Shown here in pieces: positions 53,211 to 62,313 of a DNA stretch of 64,000 nt. This DNA is from Nostoc linckia FACHB-104 (GTDB lineage: Bacteria > Cyanobacteriota > Cyanobacteriia > Cyanobacteriales > Nostocaceae). The notes beneath the pieces were generated by a model that had not been told where the DNA came from, did no database searches, and was given only the letters and a program-made list of their open reading frames with translations. Numbering within the stretch: the first letter of the stretch is position 1; each line of letters starts with the position of its first letter. The translations under genes and the position numbers were made by a program. The stretch is from positions 93,183 to 157,182 of the forward strand of contig NZ_JACJQJ010000014.1 in NCBI RefSeq assembly GCF_014696615.1, in the 5' to 3' direction.

Positions 53211-53406
53211 TGTATTAGTAGAAGGATTCAATACAAAAGATTTTGTGTGTGCGATCGCATAACATTTATTTTGCACCCCAATACTTCCAATTTGATTTTT
53301 GAAATCACCAGCGTAGAAAGGGAAGAGGGAACACGAAAGAACGCATAAAGTGTGCAGAGTTTTCTTCAAAAATCAAATAGCAGCCCTATATTGCCCACTT
53401 ACTTAC

Positions 53407-54210
53407 TTATTTGTTCTCGTTGTGAGTTAGTTGCAATGAGGATTGTGCTTGTTCTTTCCCTTGTTTCGCTACTTGTAGCCAGTGTTGTGCTTGTTCTTTC
53501 TCTTGTTTCGCCACTTGTAGCCAGTGTTGTGCTTGTTCTTTCTCTTGTTTCGCCACTTGTAGCCAGTAGTCAGCCTTAGTTATTTGTTGTTTAGATTCAG
53601 CAGCCTTTTGCTTAGATTCAGCCTCTTTTTGTTTAAATTCAGCAGCCTTTTGCTTAGATTCAGCTTCTTTTTGTTTAGATTCAGCAGCCTTTTGCTTAGA
53701 TTCAGCCTCTTTTGTTACGATTTGAGGTTTAGTAGCCGCTTGAACTTGGCTATCTAAGGCTGTGATTGGATGTGTTTTACTCAAAGAATTTGCATCAATA
53801 GAGTTACTGAAAATTACAAACAAAAAAATTAATAGTATTGTGACTACAGGTAGCCTAAGCCTTCTAATAATACCGAAAATTACTGAGGTGATTTTGCGAA
53901 TATTTGAATGATGTCGAATTTTGTATTTGCTATATTCACTAGAATTATTTTTTTTAGATTTGTCTTTTTCACAATAATAGCTTTCTTTTCTATTTTGAAA
54001 AGAAATCTGGCATTTAGCCCATACCATTTGGATATATCTATATATTGTGAGCAATTGAGTAATTGTTATGGGTGTTTTCTTTTTTAAGAGTCTATGGTGT
54101 TCTTCCCATAAATCTCCCCATAACTCCTCGCCTATATATTCTCGAACTTTGTGATGAATAGTTCTTATAGTTCCTTGTAGGTTATCTTGAACTGCCATTA
54201 TTAATTTCAT
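53407..54210 (-). CDS. Membrane protein with repetitive coiled-coil tail, downstream of PadR
   Basis: 267 residues. A soluble N-terminal region (1-70; VREYIGEELWGDLWEEHHRL) and a basic linker precede one membrane segment (about 120-138; LPVVTILLIFLFVIFSNSI). A highly repetitive heptad tail (160-267) follows: seven SKQKAAE/SKQKEAE units, then three HWLQVAKQEKEQAQ units. The tail should face the periplasm as a long helix. It starts 27 bp after the PadR gene with a perfect palindrome between them, so PadR may control it. No known family. The DNA repeats are 14- and 42-bp units, prone to length change. Confidence 0.78.
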   Translation of the reverse strand: MKLIMAVQDNLQGTIRTIHHKVREYIGEELWGDLWEEHHRLLKKKTPITITQLLTIYRYIQMVWAKCQISFQNRKESYYCEKDKSKKNNSSEYSKYKIRHHSNIRKITSVIFGIIRRLRLPVVTILLIFLFVIFSNSIDANSLSKTHPITALDSQVQAATKPQIVTKEAESKQKAAESKQKEAESKQKAAEFKQKEAESKQKAAESKQQITKADYWLQVAKQEKEQAQHWLQVAKQEKEQAQHWLQVAKQGKEQAQSSLQLTHNENK

Positions 54211-54220
54211 AACGCTTGAT

Positions 54221-54236
54221 TAGTACTATAGTACTA
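54221..54236. promoter_or_regulatory. Perfect 16-bp palindrome between PadR gene and its neighbour
   Basis: TAGTACTATAGTACTA is fully self-complementary, lies directly after the PadR stop codon and 11 bases before the ATG of the membrane coiled-coil gene. It could be a PadR operator or a hairpin controlling translation of the second gene. Confidence 0.5.
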
Positions 54237-54584
54237 CTAGGTTGGATCGAGTAGTGGATAACAATTGCGAAGCCGATTGAGAAATTCAAAAATTTCGTCA
54301 GACATTGTTATGCCTTTGGAAGTAAGAGTGTAGTATTTTCTCCTTGCGCCTCTTCTTTCATTAGGTCGGTTTTCGCCCCAACGAGAATTAACAAGGCCTT
54401 TTCTTTCTAACTTAGCTAAAGCAGGGTAAAGACTACCAGCTTCTATTTTGATTTCATTGTTGCTTGACCGTTTTACATGGTCTTGAATAGCCAAACCATA
54501 AAGCTCTCTCTGATATAAAGCGCAAATAATCAATTGTTCTGTGTACGATATATCGTAGAGGCTTAACTCTTTTTTGGAAAGCAT
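54237..54584 (-). CDS. PadR family transcriptional regulator
   Basis: 115 residues. The winged-helix motif is clear: TEQLIICALYQRELYGLAIQ, EAGSLYPALAKLERKGLVNSRWGE and YYTLTSKGITM. PadR proteins repress genes for stress, drug or phenolic responses, often their own operon. The short C-terminal helix is that of subfamily 2. A membrane-protein gene follows 26 bp downstream with a palindrome in between, the usual arrangement of a PadR regulator with a target. Confidence 0.93.
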   Translation of the reverse strand: MLSKKELSLYDISYTEQLIICALYQRELYGLAIQDHVKRSSNNEIKIEAGSLYPALAKLERKGLVNSRWGENRPNERRGARRKYYTLTSKGITMSDEIFEFLNRLRNCYPLLDPT

Positions 54585-55058
54585 AGTGGGTATGAATTGG
54601 CACTGTAATATATGCTTATCATGCTAACAAACCTCTTGAATATCTAAATGACAAACGACAATGATCCCGATTATCAAATATTTGATACTTTTGAATTCTC
54701 CATTGGCTAGTTTTCATAATTTATTGATTATGATATGCTAATTAATTTGCTATTGCTGATAACGACGAATTAAATACTAACAAATCCATTAGCAATATTC
54801 AACACGAGTGTTTATCTTTTTTTTGATAATTATCTAATTTAGATAATAATTTAATTTTCTCACAAAATAATCAATATATATATGTTTTTAGACATATATT
54901 TCCTTAGTAATTGATAGTATTTTTTATAAAAATCTTGCTATTTTAATAGATATCCTTAGTATCTAGTCTTTATCAGGAAATTTAACTGATAAAAGCAAAT
55001 ACTTGAGGTAATGAAGCAGAGTTTACATCTGATTTATTCAACTCTGGAGGGAAATAAA
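54585..55058. other. AT-rich intergenic region
   Basis: Very AT-rich; no gene seen. GGAGGGAAATAAA directly before 55059 is the ribosome site of the next gene. Confidence 0.45.
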
Positions 55059-55454
55059 ATGAATCATCTATCTAATAATAAGATGAAAGCATTTACAAAA
55101 GTTCAAGTTGTCACTAGCTTTAGTACAAAACAACTAGCAGAAAACCCGAGTATTTCTCAAGTAAATGTTACAAAATTGGTTGATGGATATGAATACATTG
55201 CGACTCAGTGGTTTGAAGAACGCCATCGTCAAGCCCAGGCAAGCTTCAATGTCACCATTGGTCTATGGACAGTGACAGCCTTGTTTGGTCTTGGTGTTGC
55301 CCTATCAGTCTGCACAAATAACGTTCCTGCAGTGTTGGCGACAACATCTGTAGGATTGACCACTGGTGCTGTTAGTACGCGCTTTTTCAGGCTCTATAAA
55401 GAAGCAAATCAAAGTCTAGATACAGCTTCCAAGGAACTTCTAGATGAAGATTGA
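55059..55454 (+). CDS. Two-TM protein resembling TRADD-N-associated membrane domains
   Basis: 131 residues. YEYIATQWFEERHRQAQASF leads into a membrane hairpin (about 66-108; VTIGLWTVTALFGLGVALSV and VPAVLATTSVGLTTGAVS), followed by FFRLYKEANQSLDTASKEL. The R-x-x-QA-x-x-SF element before the helices and the F-x-R-x-Y-x-x-AN-x-x-LD end resemble the TRADD-N-associated membrane module described in bacterial immunity proteins; I assign this from memory and only tentatively. ATG 55059 is the start because GGAGG lies nine bases upstream; the frame runs back to 55011. Confidence 0.6.
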   Translation: MNHLSNNKMKAFTKVQVVTSFSTKQLAENPSISQVNVTKLVDGYEYIATQWFEERHRQAQASFNVTIGLWTVTALFGLGVALSVCTNNVPAVLATTSVGLTTGAVSTRFFRLYKEANQSLDTASKELLDED

Positions 55455-55466
55455 TCAGAGTTTAAG

Positions 55467-55721
55467 CTAGTACCGCAAAAAATGCGATGTCTGCTTGAAT
55501 GCTTCAGTTAACAGACTCACAAGCCCAGTCGTTGTGACTGGGTTTGATTTGAATGCCAAGAGTTGATCAACCGAGGCGATCGCACTAATGACTTCCAAAG
55601 CTGCCGGCAAGCTAAAAGCCACCCCCTCTAAAACGGCACGAATTATATCTGCCTGGGTATGTGCTAATGACAAATTCACTAAAGCACCCCGTGTATTGGG
55701 TTCGAGGTGGGGACTGGGTTC
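55467..55721 (-). pseudogene. Xylulokinase/FGGY carbohydrate kinase relic
   Basis: The minus strand encodes SPHLEPNTRGALVNLSLAHT, then QADIIRAVLEGVAFSLPAALEVI, matching the C-terminal ATPase-domain segment of xylulokinases (TPHLDPNARGAF, RAVLEGVAFSL). Upstream the frame changes to unrelated sequence and downstream the match stops before the end of the fold, so about 45 residues survive of a gene of roughly 500 codons. It lies between the two-TM gene and the GNAT gene. No sugar operon remains. Confidence 0.65.
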
Positions 55722-55780
55722 TGCAGAAATAAGCCAACTACGATGTCGCTCAATTGCTCCTCTAAATCCTCAATTGTGAA

Positions 55781-56263
55781 CTAACCCAATTTCTTGAAGT
55801 ACCTGGCGACTGGGAACAGCCTAAAACCCAGCTTTTCATAAGTACAACGTGCTGGGCCATGGCCTGGATCTCCTCCAGTTTCCACCATAGCAATGGACAT
55901 CCCAGCAACTTTCATCCTATCGAGAGCAAATTCTATTAAAGCAGAGCCAATACCTCGACGTTGATAGTCTGGATCGACGGCAATCATATAGATTTCTCCC
56001 ATGTTGCTCTCGGAGTGGAGTTTCACAGCTACAAAGCCTACGATTGAACCGGAGTCAATCGCCACCCACACCTTTGTGTCCGCAGCTGCACAGACTTCTT
56101 CGACAGCATGAAGCTGGCTGACACGCCAATCATCGGGATAGAATGAGCGATACACATCAAGATCCATCACTTTTTCAAGCGAATCAAAAACCGGAGTCCA
56201 TGCCCGAATCGAAAGACTCTTGATGCCATCAAGATGACTATCTTCGTATGGTTCAATTCTCAT
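55781..56263 (-). CDS. GNAT family N-acetyltransferase
   Basis: 160 residues. The acetyl-CoA-binding motif MIAVDPDYQRRGIGSALIEFAL is complete, preceded by VWVAIDSGSIVGFVAVKL and followed by a GNAT-type end (ARCTYEKLGFRLFPVARYFK). The substrate is unknown. The frame is open back to 56458, but those 65 residues (cysteine- and leucine-rich) are not part of the fold; I take ATG 56263 (MRIEPYEDSH), with AAGGA a little upstream. It ends next to the xylulokinase relic. Confidence 0.87.
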   Translation of the reverse strand: MRIEPYEDSHLDGIKSLSIRAWTPVFDSLEKVMDLDVYRSFYPDDWRVSQLHAVEEVCAAADTKVWVAIDSGSIVGFVAVKLHSESNMGEIYMIAVDPDYQRRGIGSALIEFALDRMKVAGMSIAMVETGGDPGHGPARCTYEKLGFRLFPVARYFKKLG

Positions 56264-56423
56264 TTCGGTATGAACATCCTTGCCATTGAGGTAACGGAAC
56301 CAAGCTGCAACTGTGAGACTGATGTAGTTAATAGCCCTATATTGGTGCAGTGGATCACGGACTGAACCGAGAAATAATTTTAGCATTTTGGCGGAGCTAT
56401 TGAGCCAAAGATACGGCAACAGC

Positions 56424-56451
56424 CAAAACCTATATTTTTCACAACTGAAAA
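56424..56451. repeat. Dispersed repeat AAAACCTATATTTTTCACAA block
   Basis: Matches 52718-52744 (AAAACCGATATTTTTCACAA and a few bases more) with one or two mismatches. It lies between the GNAT and the small unknown gene. Confidence 0.55.
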
Positions 56452-56476
56452 TATCCAAACATGAGCAATAAATCTT

Positions 56477-56689
56477 TCAAGATAGAGGTAACTTAAAAGC
56501 TAAACTCCGTTTTTGAAATTGTAGTTGATTTATCCTATCGTTATCAGCTTCTTGATGAGTTAATTCCCAAATATCTTGCTGTCCATCTTCTTGTTCCAGT
56601 AATAACTGAATATTAGGTGGTAGCTGGGAATATTTCCCAAAAGCCCAAGGTTCTCCATTCGATAGTTCTTTTTCTATACCATGAAACAT
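56477..56689 (-). CDS. Small protein of unknown function
   Basis: 70 residues, soluble, rich in Gln, Glu, Leu and Asp (MFHGIEKELSNGEPWAFGKY, LLEQEDGQQDIWELTHQEAD). No family recognised. ATG 56689 is preceded by GAGGTGGACATT, a good ribosome site, which supports translation; an in-frame ATG at 56698 overlaps that site. Confidence 0.6.
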   Translation of the reverse strand: MFHGIEKELSNGEPWAFGKYSQLPPNIQLLLEQEDGQQDIWELTHQEADNDRINQLQFQKRSLAFKLPLS

Positions 56690-56938
56690 AATGTCCACCT
56701 CAATTATGAATAAGTGATAATTGTTGCAGCTTGTTATTCCATAGCTTCTTAGCGATATGGAGATTTTGTCATCTATAAAGTCGTGCGGAAAATTTAATTT
56801 TAAATTTCAGCTAATTTTAGATTTAAATTCCAACCACCTTTGTATTTAGCAATACGCAAATTAGGAAAATTTGAAACTTTTGCTGCAAATATTTATCAGC
56901 TTTCTCTATAAGGTGTATTGCAAGACATCTAACAAAGG

Positions 56939-57655
56939 TCAAAAAGCATTAACATAGGCATTGTTAATTAATAATGGCACGCACTCACTAACATTAAAAG
57001 CTGCTGCTAATTCAACATCTAACTCATAACCTTTAGCAATTAATTCTTTCCCTGAGCTGCATTTCTTGAAGTATCCAAGTAAATCATGTTTAAAAGCAGT
57101 AAATGTGGTGACAGCAGCTTCCGCTTCTGGAGATAAGCTACCATCCAAAACACTTAAAATTGCCCCTGCACCAATTAAATCCTCCCAAGCAGGACGTAGT
57201 GTGCCATCTTCCCATTTTTCCCCTGCGGGAATTACTGAAATTTTAGTTCCATATTTTTGAGCGAATTTTGCTACTGCTGCAGAATTTCGCAAGCATCCAG
57301 CTATTGTTGGAGTATTACCAGTGAGTAATGTCAATGTTGAACCATTAGGAGAAGGTATCACTAACCTAGTTCCCGCAGGTATTTTAGTTAAAGATGCCGG
57401 GGAAAGAGAATAACCTGCTTGAGACATCCGACCTTGTGATAATTCTGCTTTGACAGACTTGGCATAATCAATGGCAGAATCATCTCTCCATTGATAGGGA
57501 TAAATGATTGCACCATTATTGGTAGCCATTTCTGTTGCAGTCGAGAACGAGAGCACATCGACAATAATAATGACATCACTAATGGGTGCAAGTTTAACAA
57601 CTCCTTGTACCCCCCACTCACATCGTAGATTAAATTCTGCTTGATCAAAAATCAT
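56939..57655 (-). CDS. comB: 2-phosphosulfolactate phosphatase family protein (ComB)
   Basis: 238 residues. The family start IIIVDVLSFSTATEMATNNG, the SPNGSTLT loop, GCLRNSAAVA and IPAGEKWEDGTLRPAWEDLIGAG are all present; the last holds acidic metal ligands. ComB removes phosphate from 2-phospho-3-sulfolactate in coenzyme M synthesis of archaea; cyanobacterial members are common without that pathway, so the true substrate is uncertain. Normal length, monocistronic as far as I can see. Confidence 0.88.
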   Translation of the reverse strand: MIFDQAEFNLRCEWGVQGVVKLAPISDVIIIVDVLSFSTATEMATNNGAIIYPYQWRDDSAIDYAKSVKAELSQGRMSQAGYSLSPASLTKIPAGTRLVIPSPNGSTLTLLTGNTPTIAGCLRNSAAVAKFAQKYGTKISVIPAGEKWEDGTLRPAWEDLIGAGAILSVLDGSLSPEAEAAVTTFTAFKHDLLGYFKKCSSGKELIAKGYELDVELAAAFNVSECVPLLINNAYVNAF

Positions 57656-58404
57656 TTTCTTGATTAATAAATTTCCTAGCGGCTAAAGAATAAAAAAATC
57701 TTGAATTTTTCTCATTAGGCAATTGCAGAAATGGTATAGCGCAACTTTAATTATTATGCAATTATCATACGCAAATGCAATTAATACATACAATTTCCTT
57801 GTGGATTACCGGGAAATTAAATTGGACTTGACCAACTCTAGCTTGTTTCAGCAAGATACCAGAATTGGCGAATAAAATATACCAAAATAACTACTTATCA
57901 TTATTTTAATAATTCTTGTAAGCCTTGTTTTACACTGCTTGCAAGAACTAACAATTTATTTGCTGTATTAGTAACAAGTTTAATTTGCTACTTGGATAAT
58001 CTAGATTCTTTATAATAAATCGTAATCCTGATAGATTTATAGTAGTTTATTGCAAACCAACTACAAAATCTATAAGTAAGTACACAAGCAAAATATATAA
58101 AATGTACATTTTGTTACGACTTTTAAAATCAAAGTGATATATGTAGTACAACCTCATAAAATTTTTACAATTACTCAGCTTTATGAGCTTAAAAGAGGCT
58201 GAAAGAATTAGCTGAACAAATTTTCAGGAATATCTGTAAAATCAATTATTTTTATTTATTAAATTAAAAAGAAAAAATGTTTGCTTTTCCTTGTTAAGAG
58301 AGATAACTTAAAACATAAGTACTGATAGCGATCGCTGGCTAAAAGAAACTACAAGTACAACTACTGTCAATGGCTGATACTCGATATACCAGGGGTATGT
58401 TTTG
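57656..58404. other. AT-rich intergenic region, about 0.75 kb
   Basis: Between divergent genes; no reading frame or RNA gene found. One HIP1-type site (GCGATCGC) at about 58328. AGGGG at 58391-58395 is the likely ribosome site of the permease gene. Confidence 0.45.
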
Positions 58405-59883
58405 ATGTCCAGTGAATTCAAGATTAATGTCAACCACGAACAAGTCTTAACACAGAGTTTTCATGGCTTAAAATCGCACTGCCTTTCTTTTGGAGAAGTT
58501 TTAGCACAATCTTTTGCCGTCATTGCACCAACAACTATCCCTGCATCCAACGTGGGTTTAATAGTTGCTCTCTCAGGTAACGGCACTTGGCTAAGTATGG
58601 TTCTAGGCTTAGTAGGACTAGTATTTGTCAGCATCAATATCAATCAATTTGCTAGTCGTTCTGCTTCACCAGGTTCTCTTTATTCATACATTGTTAAAGG
58701 TCTTGGCCCAACAGCCGGTGTGATCTGTGGTTGGAGCTTGGTTTTGGCTTATCTATTCACAGCAATGTCGGTGTTGTGCGGTTTTGCCAACTTCAGCAGT
58801 GTATTGATTGGTCATTTAGGAATTCACCCATCTAGCATCACTCTACTAGCCTTAGGTGCAGGAATTGCCTGGTATGCAGGTTATAAAGATATCCAACTCT
58901 CAGCCGTCGCTATGCTATGGATGGAGGGTCTATCCATCACATTGATCGGAGTCTTATGTGTGATTATTTGGGCACACCACGGTTTTGCATTAGATATGCC
59001 ACAGCTAACTTTGAGTGGTGTACAGCCAGGTAGCCTAGCAACGGGACTGGTACTGGTAATGTTTGCCTTCTCTGGATTTGAAAGTGCAACCACTTTGGGT
59101 GATGAAGCAAAAAGCCCATTAAAGACAATTCCCCGATCTGTGTTAGGAAGTGTCATCCTCGCTGGTTTATTCTATGTCTGCACTACATATATTGAAGTGT
59201 TAGCGTTTCGCCAATCAGGAGTTGATATTACCCACACTGAAGAGCCTCTAGGCTATCTCTCCCAGCAAATAGGTTTAGGTTGGCTGGGTGAATTAGTGGG
59301 TTTAGGTGCGTTAGCTAGCTTCTTTGCTTGCGTCCTGGGAAGTATTAATCCCGCGGCGAGAATATTCTTCTTAATGGCGCGTCATGGATTGTTTCATGCC
59401 AAGTTGGGCAATACACACACATCAAATAAAACGCCTCACATTGCAGTTACAATGTGTTCCCTCTTAACATTCTTGATCCCGGCGGTGATGGCTCTATTTC
59501 AAATCAAGTTATTTGAGGCTATGGGATATTTGGGTGCGATCGCTAGCTTTGGATTTGTTACCGTTTACATCTTAATTTCTATTGCTGCACCAATTTACCT
59601 CTACAAAATCCACAGTCTGCGCTCTAGAGATATTATATTTTCCCTTGTAGCGATAGGGTTTATGTTTATTCCCTTAATAGGTAGCGTCGGAATTCCCGGT
59701 AATCAAATGTTTCCAGTTCCCGAAGCTCCTTATAATCTCTTTCCTTACCTCTTTTTAATCTATATTGCGATCGCCGGGGGTTGGTTCATGTTGCAAAGAC
59801 TACGCTCTCCTAAAATGGTCAAAAAAATGATCAAATCTATCGACGCAATTCACATCAGATTTGACAGCGATTGCAAAAAATAG
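58405..59883 (+). CDS. APC superfamily amino acid permease
   Basis: 492 residues with about 12 membrane helices. The N-terminal part has SFGEVLAQSFAVIAPTTIPA and GTWLSMVLGLVGLVFVS, typical of the APC fold; FAFSGFESATTLGDEAKSPL is the hallmark TM6 region, and ILAGLFYVCTTYIEVLAF and INPAARIFFLMARHG follow. It imports or exchanges an amino acid or amine across the plasma membrane by cation coupling. ATG 58405 is chosen over TTG 58402. A cadmium-type transporter gene follows on the same strand after about 105 bp. Confidence 0.92.
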   Translation: MSSEFKINVNHEQVLTQSFHGLKSHCLSFGEVLAQSFAVIAPTTIPASNVGLIVALSGNGTWLSMVLGLVGLVFVSININQFASRSASPGSLYSYIVKGLGPTAGVICGWSLVLAYLFTAMSVLCGFANFSSVLIGHLGIHPSSITLLALGAGIAWYAGYKDIQLSAVAMLWMEGLSITLIGVLCVIIWAHHGFALDMPQLTLSGVQPGSLATGLVLVMFAFSGFESATTLGDEAKSPLKTIPRSVLGSVILAGLFYVCTTYIEVLAFRQSGVDITHTEEPLGYLSQQIGLGWLGELVGLGALASFFACVLGSINPAARIFFLMARHGLFHAKLGNTHTSNKTPHIAVTMCSLLTFLIPAVMALFQIKLFEAMGYLGAIASFGFVTVYILISIAAPIYLYKIHSLRSRDIIFSLVAIGFMFIPLIGSVGIPGNQMFPVPEAPYNLFPYLFLIYIAIAGGWFMLQRLRSPKMVKKMIKSIDAIHIRFDSDCKK

Positions 59884-59988
59884 CCAATTATTAATCACCC
59901 TTGCCCATTAGTCATTTTTCAAAGTTAAGTAACCAACAATGACAAATGACTAGCAATAAATTCAGTATCCAATATCCACAACTGTGTA

Positions 59989-60690
59989 ATGGAAGAATTA
60001 ATTACCGCCATCCCTACAGGCATAACAGCTTTTACCGCAACTAATCTTGATGATTTAGTTATTTTGTCGCTCTGGTTTTCACAAATCAATAATAATTTCC
60101 GTTCGCGGCATATTGTTATCGGTCAGTTTCTTGGATTTAGTATTTTAGTAATTGCAAGTCTGACGGGTTTTTTGGGTGGTATGATATTACCAAAACACTG
60201 GATTGGTCTACTGGGACTAGCTCCTATCGCAATTGGTATGAGTAGTTGGCTCAATCAGGAAAGTGATGATGACGATGCAGAAGATGAGGAATTAAAACAA
60301 TCAGAAACTTCTCCATTTGTCAGCTTTCTTTCTCCAAAAACTTATAGTGTTGCGGCAATTACCATTGCCAACGGTAGTGATAATATAAGTATCTATATGC
60401 CATTGTTTGCTAACAGCAATCTCATCAGACTGAGTGTAATTCTTATCATTTTCTTTTTGCTTGTAGGAGTTTGGTGCTATGGCAGCTACAAACTAATTAA
60501 CCAAAACAATATTGCAGCTATTCTCAACCGTTACGGTAGTAATCTGGTTCCCTTTGTTTTGGTGGGGTTAGGAGTATATATCATCTTAGAAAGTGGCGCA
60601 TTGAGTCCACTGGCTTTAGTAGCCAGTTGTATCTGTCTCATGGTAATAGTCAAAAAATATAAACCTAGGGCAGAAGTCGAAGAGAACTAA
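59989..60690 (+). CDS. CadD-family cadmium resistance transporter-like protein
   Basis: 233 residues with about six membrane helices. Two similar polar motifs within helices (TATNLDDLVILSLWF at about 16-30 and ANGSDNISIYMPLF at about 126-139) mark an internal repeat as in the CadD/LysE superfamily, separated by a very acidic cytosolic loop (ESDDDDAEDEE). CadD-like proteins export or bind cadmium; other divalent or organic substrates are possible. Same strand as the permease. Confidence 0.87.
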   Translation: MEELITAIPTGITAFTATNLDDLVILSLWFSQINNNFRSRHIVIGQFLGFSILVIASLTGFLGGMILPKHWIGLLGLAPIAIGMSSWLNQESDDDDAEDEELKQSETSPFVSFLSPKTYSVAAITIANGSDNISIYMPLFANSNLIRLSVILIIFFLLVGVWCYGSYKLINQNNIAAILNRYGSNLVPFVLVGLGVYIILESGALSPLALVASCICLMVIVKKYKPRAEVEEN

Positions 60691-60852
60691 AATAGGCTAA
60701 AAATAAGGAAATTGGTGAAAGTTAGACAACTTATCGCAGTCAAAATTTTGTGCCTTGGGATTGATAAGTTGAGAAATTGCAATTTTGATTGCTAGCGATA
60801 GATATCAACAACGGGTAAAAATTTACCCTTTAAGCCTCATCAGGAGAACCCC

Positions 60853-61488
60853 ATGAAGCTCTTTAAAACTCTTTTATTAGTCTTCACACTCTTAGTGAAT
60901 TTTTTAATTGTCCAACCATCTTGGGCCGATCCGCCACTACTGACACAAACATCTGAATATGCTGAAGTCACACAAGCCCTCAACGAACTAACACAAGCAA
61001 AAGCAGCACCAGCAGAATCAGGATATACAGCAGAACAAATTGAACAAAAAACAGGCGAATTAAATCTCCAAAAATACATTCTTGAAACATCTCTAGAATG
61101 GGGGCAATGTCGTAATCAAACCGGACAAAATTTAGCAATTTTTGCCCATAAAGCCAAGAAAAATCAACAGCCGAGTATTTACTATTTAGGTAACGGAAAA
61201 ATTACAGACGACGAATGGAACTGTGATGGTGTTTACCTACCAGCTGGAGTGAAAATTGCTGGCTTAATTCCTGGTGATACCCAAGCACAGGAATTAACAG
61301 AACCCCTAGCATTGAAATTTGTCCCTGGTACTCAGCTAATTGCTCAAACAAATCCCCAAACAGGAGCTATTGAATTAAATGTTCCGCCTGCAAAAATCTT
61401 CAAAACAAGTGACACTACCTGGACAATTCCCAATTTATCCGCAGCCGATGTTAGCGTTCAAGCACCTAATGCACCAATAGAAGACTAA
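60853..61488 (+). CDS. Secreted protein, tandem paralogue 1
   Basis: 211 residues. A signal peptide (MKLFKTLLLVFTLLVNFLIV, cleavage probably after SWA) is followed by an alpha/beta-looking mature part. Two conserved Cys (WGQCRNQTG and EWNCDGVYLPAG) could form a disulfide. It shares its start, DPP-(x)-TQTSEY-type early residues and these Cys motifs with the next gene, so the pair is a tandem duplication. I know no function; the protein is periplasmic or luminal. CATCAGGAGAACCCC before the ATG is a strong ribosome site shared almost identically by the paralogue. Confidence 0.82.
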   Translation: MKLFKTLLLVFTLLVNFLIVQPSWADPPLLTQTSEYAEVTQALNELTQAKAAPAESGYTAEQIEQKTGELNLQKYILETSLEWGQCRNQTGQNLAIFAHKAKKNQQPSIYYLGNGKITDDEWNCDGVYLPAGVKIAGLIPGDTQAQELTEPLALKFVPGTQLIAQTNPQTGAIELNVPPAKIFKTSDTTWTIPNLSAADVSVQAPNAPIED

Positions 61489-61496
61489 ATAATACT

Positions 61497-61532
61497 GAAG
61501 ACGTAAAATTATCCCGAAAATTTTGCGTCTTC
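61497..61532 (+). terminator. Hairpin between the secreted paralogues
   Basis: GAAGACGTAAAATT (61497-61510) pairs with AATTTTGCGTCTTC (61519-61532) with one G-T wobble and an 8-nt loop, just after the first paralogue. It probably terminates or attenuates transcription into the second gene. Confidence 0.6.
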
Positions 61533-61563
61533 ATAATCCATCTTTGTTATCATCAGGAGAACC

Positions 61564-62232
61564 ATGAAGTTATTTAAATCTCTGTTACTAGTGTTAATTA
61601 TTGGACTAAATTTTATCTTTGCTAGACCTTCCTTAGCAGATCCACCAAAAATTACTAAAAGTCCTGATTACGTAGAAGTGACCAAATCCCTCGATATTCT
61701 GGAAGCGCAACTTGCAGCTGCTAAAACGGGAGAAACGATATCCGAGACATTCACAGTTGAAGATATCCAGAAAAAAATTGATGAATTGTCGTTTCAAAAA
61801 TATGCTCTAGAAAAAGGGATTAACTGGGGTCAATGTCGCAATGAAACAGACAAAACAATTGCTGTATACGGCCCCAAACCTAAAAAACCGAAAACACCCT
61901 ACGATAATACACTTTACTTTTTAGGTGCTGGTCAAGAAACCCCAGCAGGATGGGATTGTCAGGGGATTTATTTAGCAAATGATGCTAAAGTTGCTGGTTT
62001 AAACATAGACCCGAATCAATCATTAGACGGTGCAGCTGCTATCAAAATATTTAAAGGTACACAACTGATAGCTAAAAGCAATCCAGAAACCAGCTCCTTA
62101 GAGTTTAATGTCACTCCCAGCAAGGTTTTTAAAGCTGGTGATATCAACTGGTATATCCCCAATGTTGGAGAGAAAAATATTGCTTCTAGACTTCCGGATG
62201 TTCCTCTAGGCAGCGAGGAAGAAGCTGATTAA
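61564..62232 (+). CDS. Secreted protein, tandem paralogue 2
   Basis: 222 residues, homologous to the preceding gene over its length: signal peptide MKLFKSLLLVLIIGLNFIFA, early SPDYVEVTKSLD (versus TSEYAEVTQALN), WGQCRNETDKTIAVYG and GWDCQGIYLANDAKVAGL with the two conserved Cys, and a FKGTQLIAKSNPETSSLEFNV region. Identity looks moderate, so the duplication is not recent, although the ribosome-site region is nearly the same. Function unknown; a hairpin follows. Confidence 0.82.
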   Translation: MKLFKSLLLVLIIGLNFIFARPSLADPPKITKSPDYVEVTKSLDILEAQLAAAKTGETISETFTVEDIQKKIDELSFQKYALEKGINWGQCRNETDKTIAVYGPKPKKPKTPYDNTLYFLGAGQETPAGWDCQGIYLANDAKVAGLNIDPNQSLDGAAAIKIFKGTQLIAKSNPETSSLEFNVTPSKVFKAGDINWYIPNVGEKNIASRLPDVPLGSEEEAD

Positions 62233-62248
62233 AATTAAGCAATAAAAA

Positions 62249-62275
62249 TGTAGAGACGTGTTTAGCGTCTCTACA
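62249..62275 (+). terminator. GTAGAGACG-type hairpin after paralogue 2
   Basis: TGTAGAGACG (62249-62258) and CGTCTCTACA (62266-62275) are perfect inverted repeats with a 7-nt loop, 16 bp after the stop. Same repeat family as the palindrome at the end of rluD. Confidence 0.6.
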
Positions 62276-62313
62276 GAGAAGAAAGTTACTTAGATGATAC
62301 AAGGCTGGCAGAT

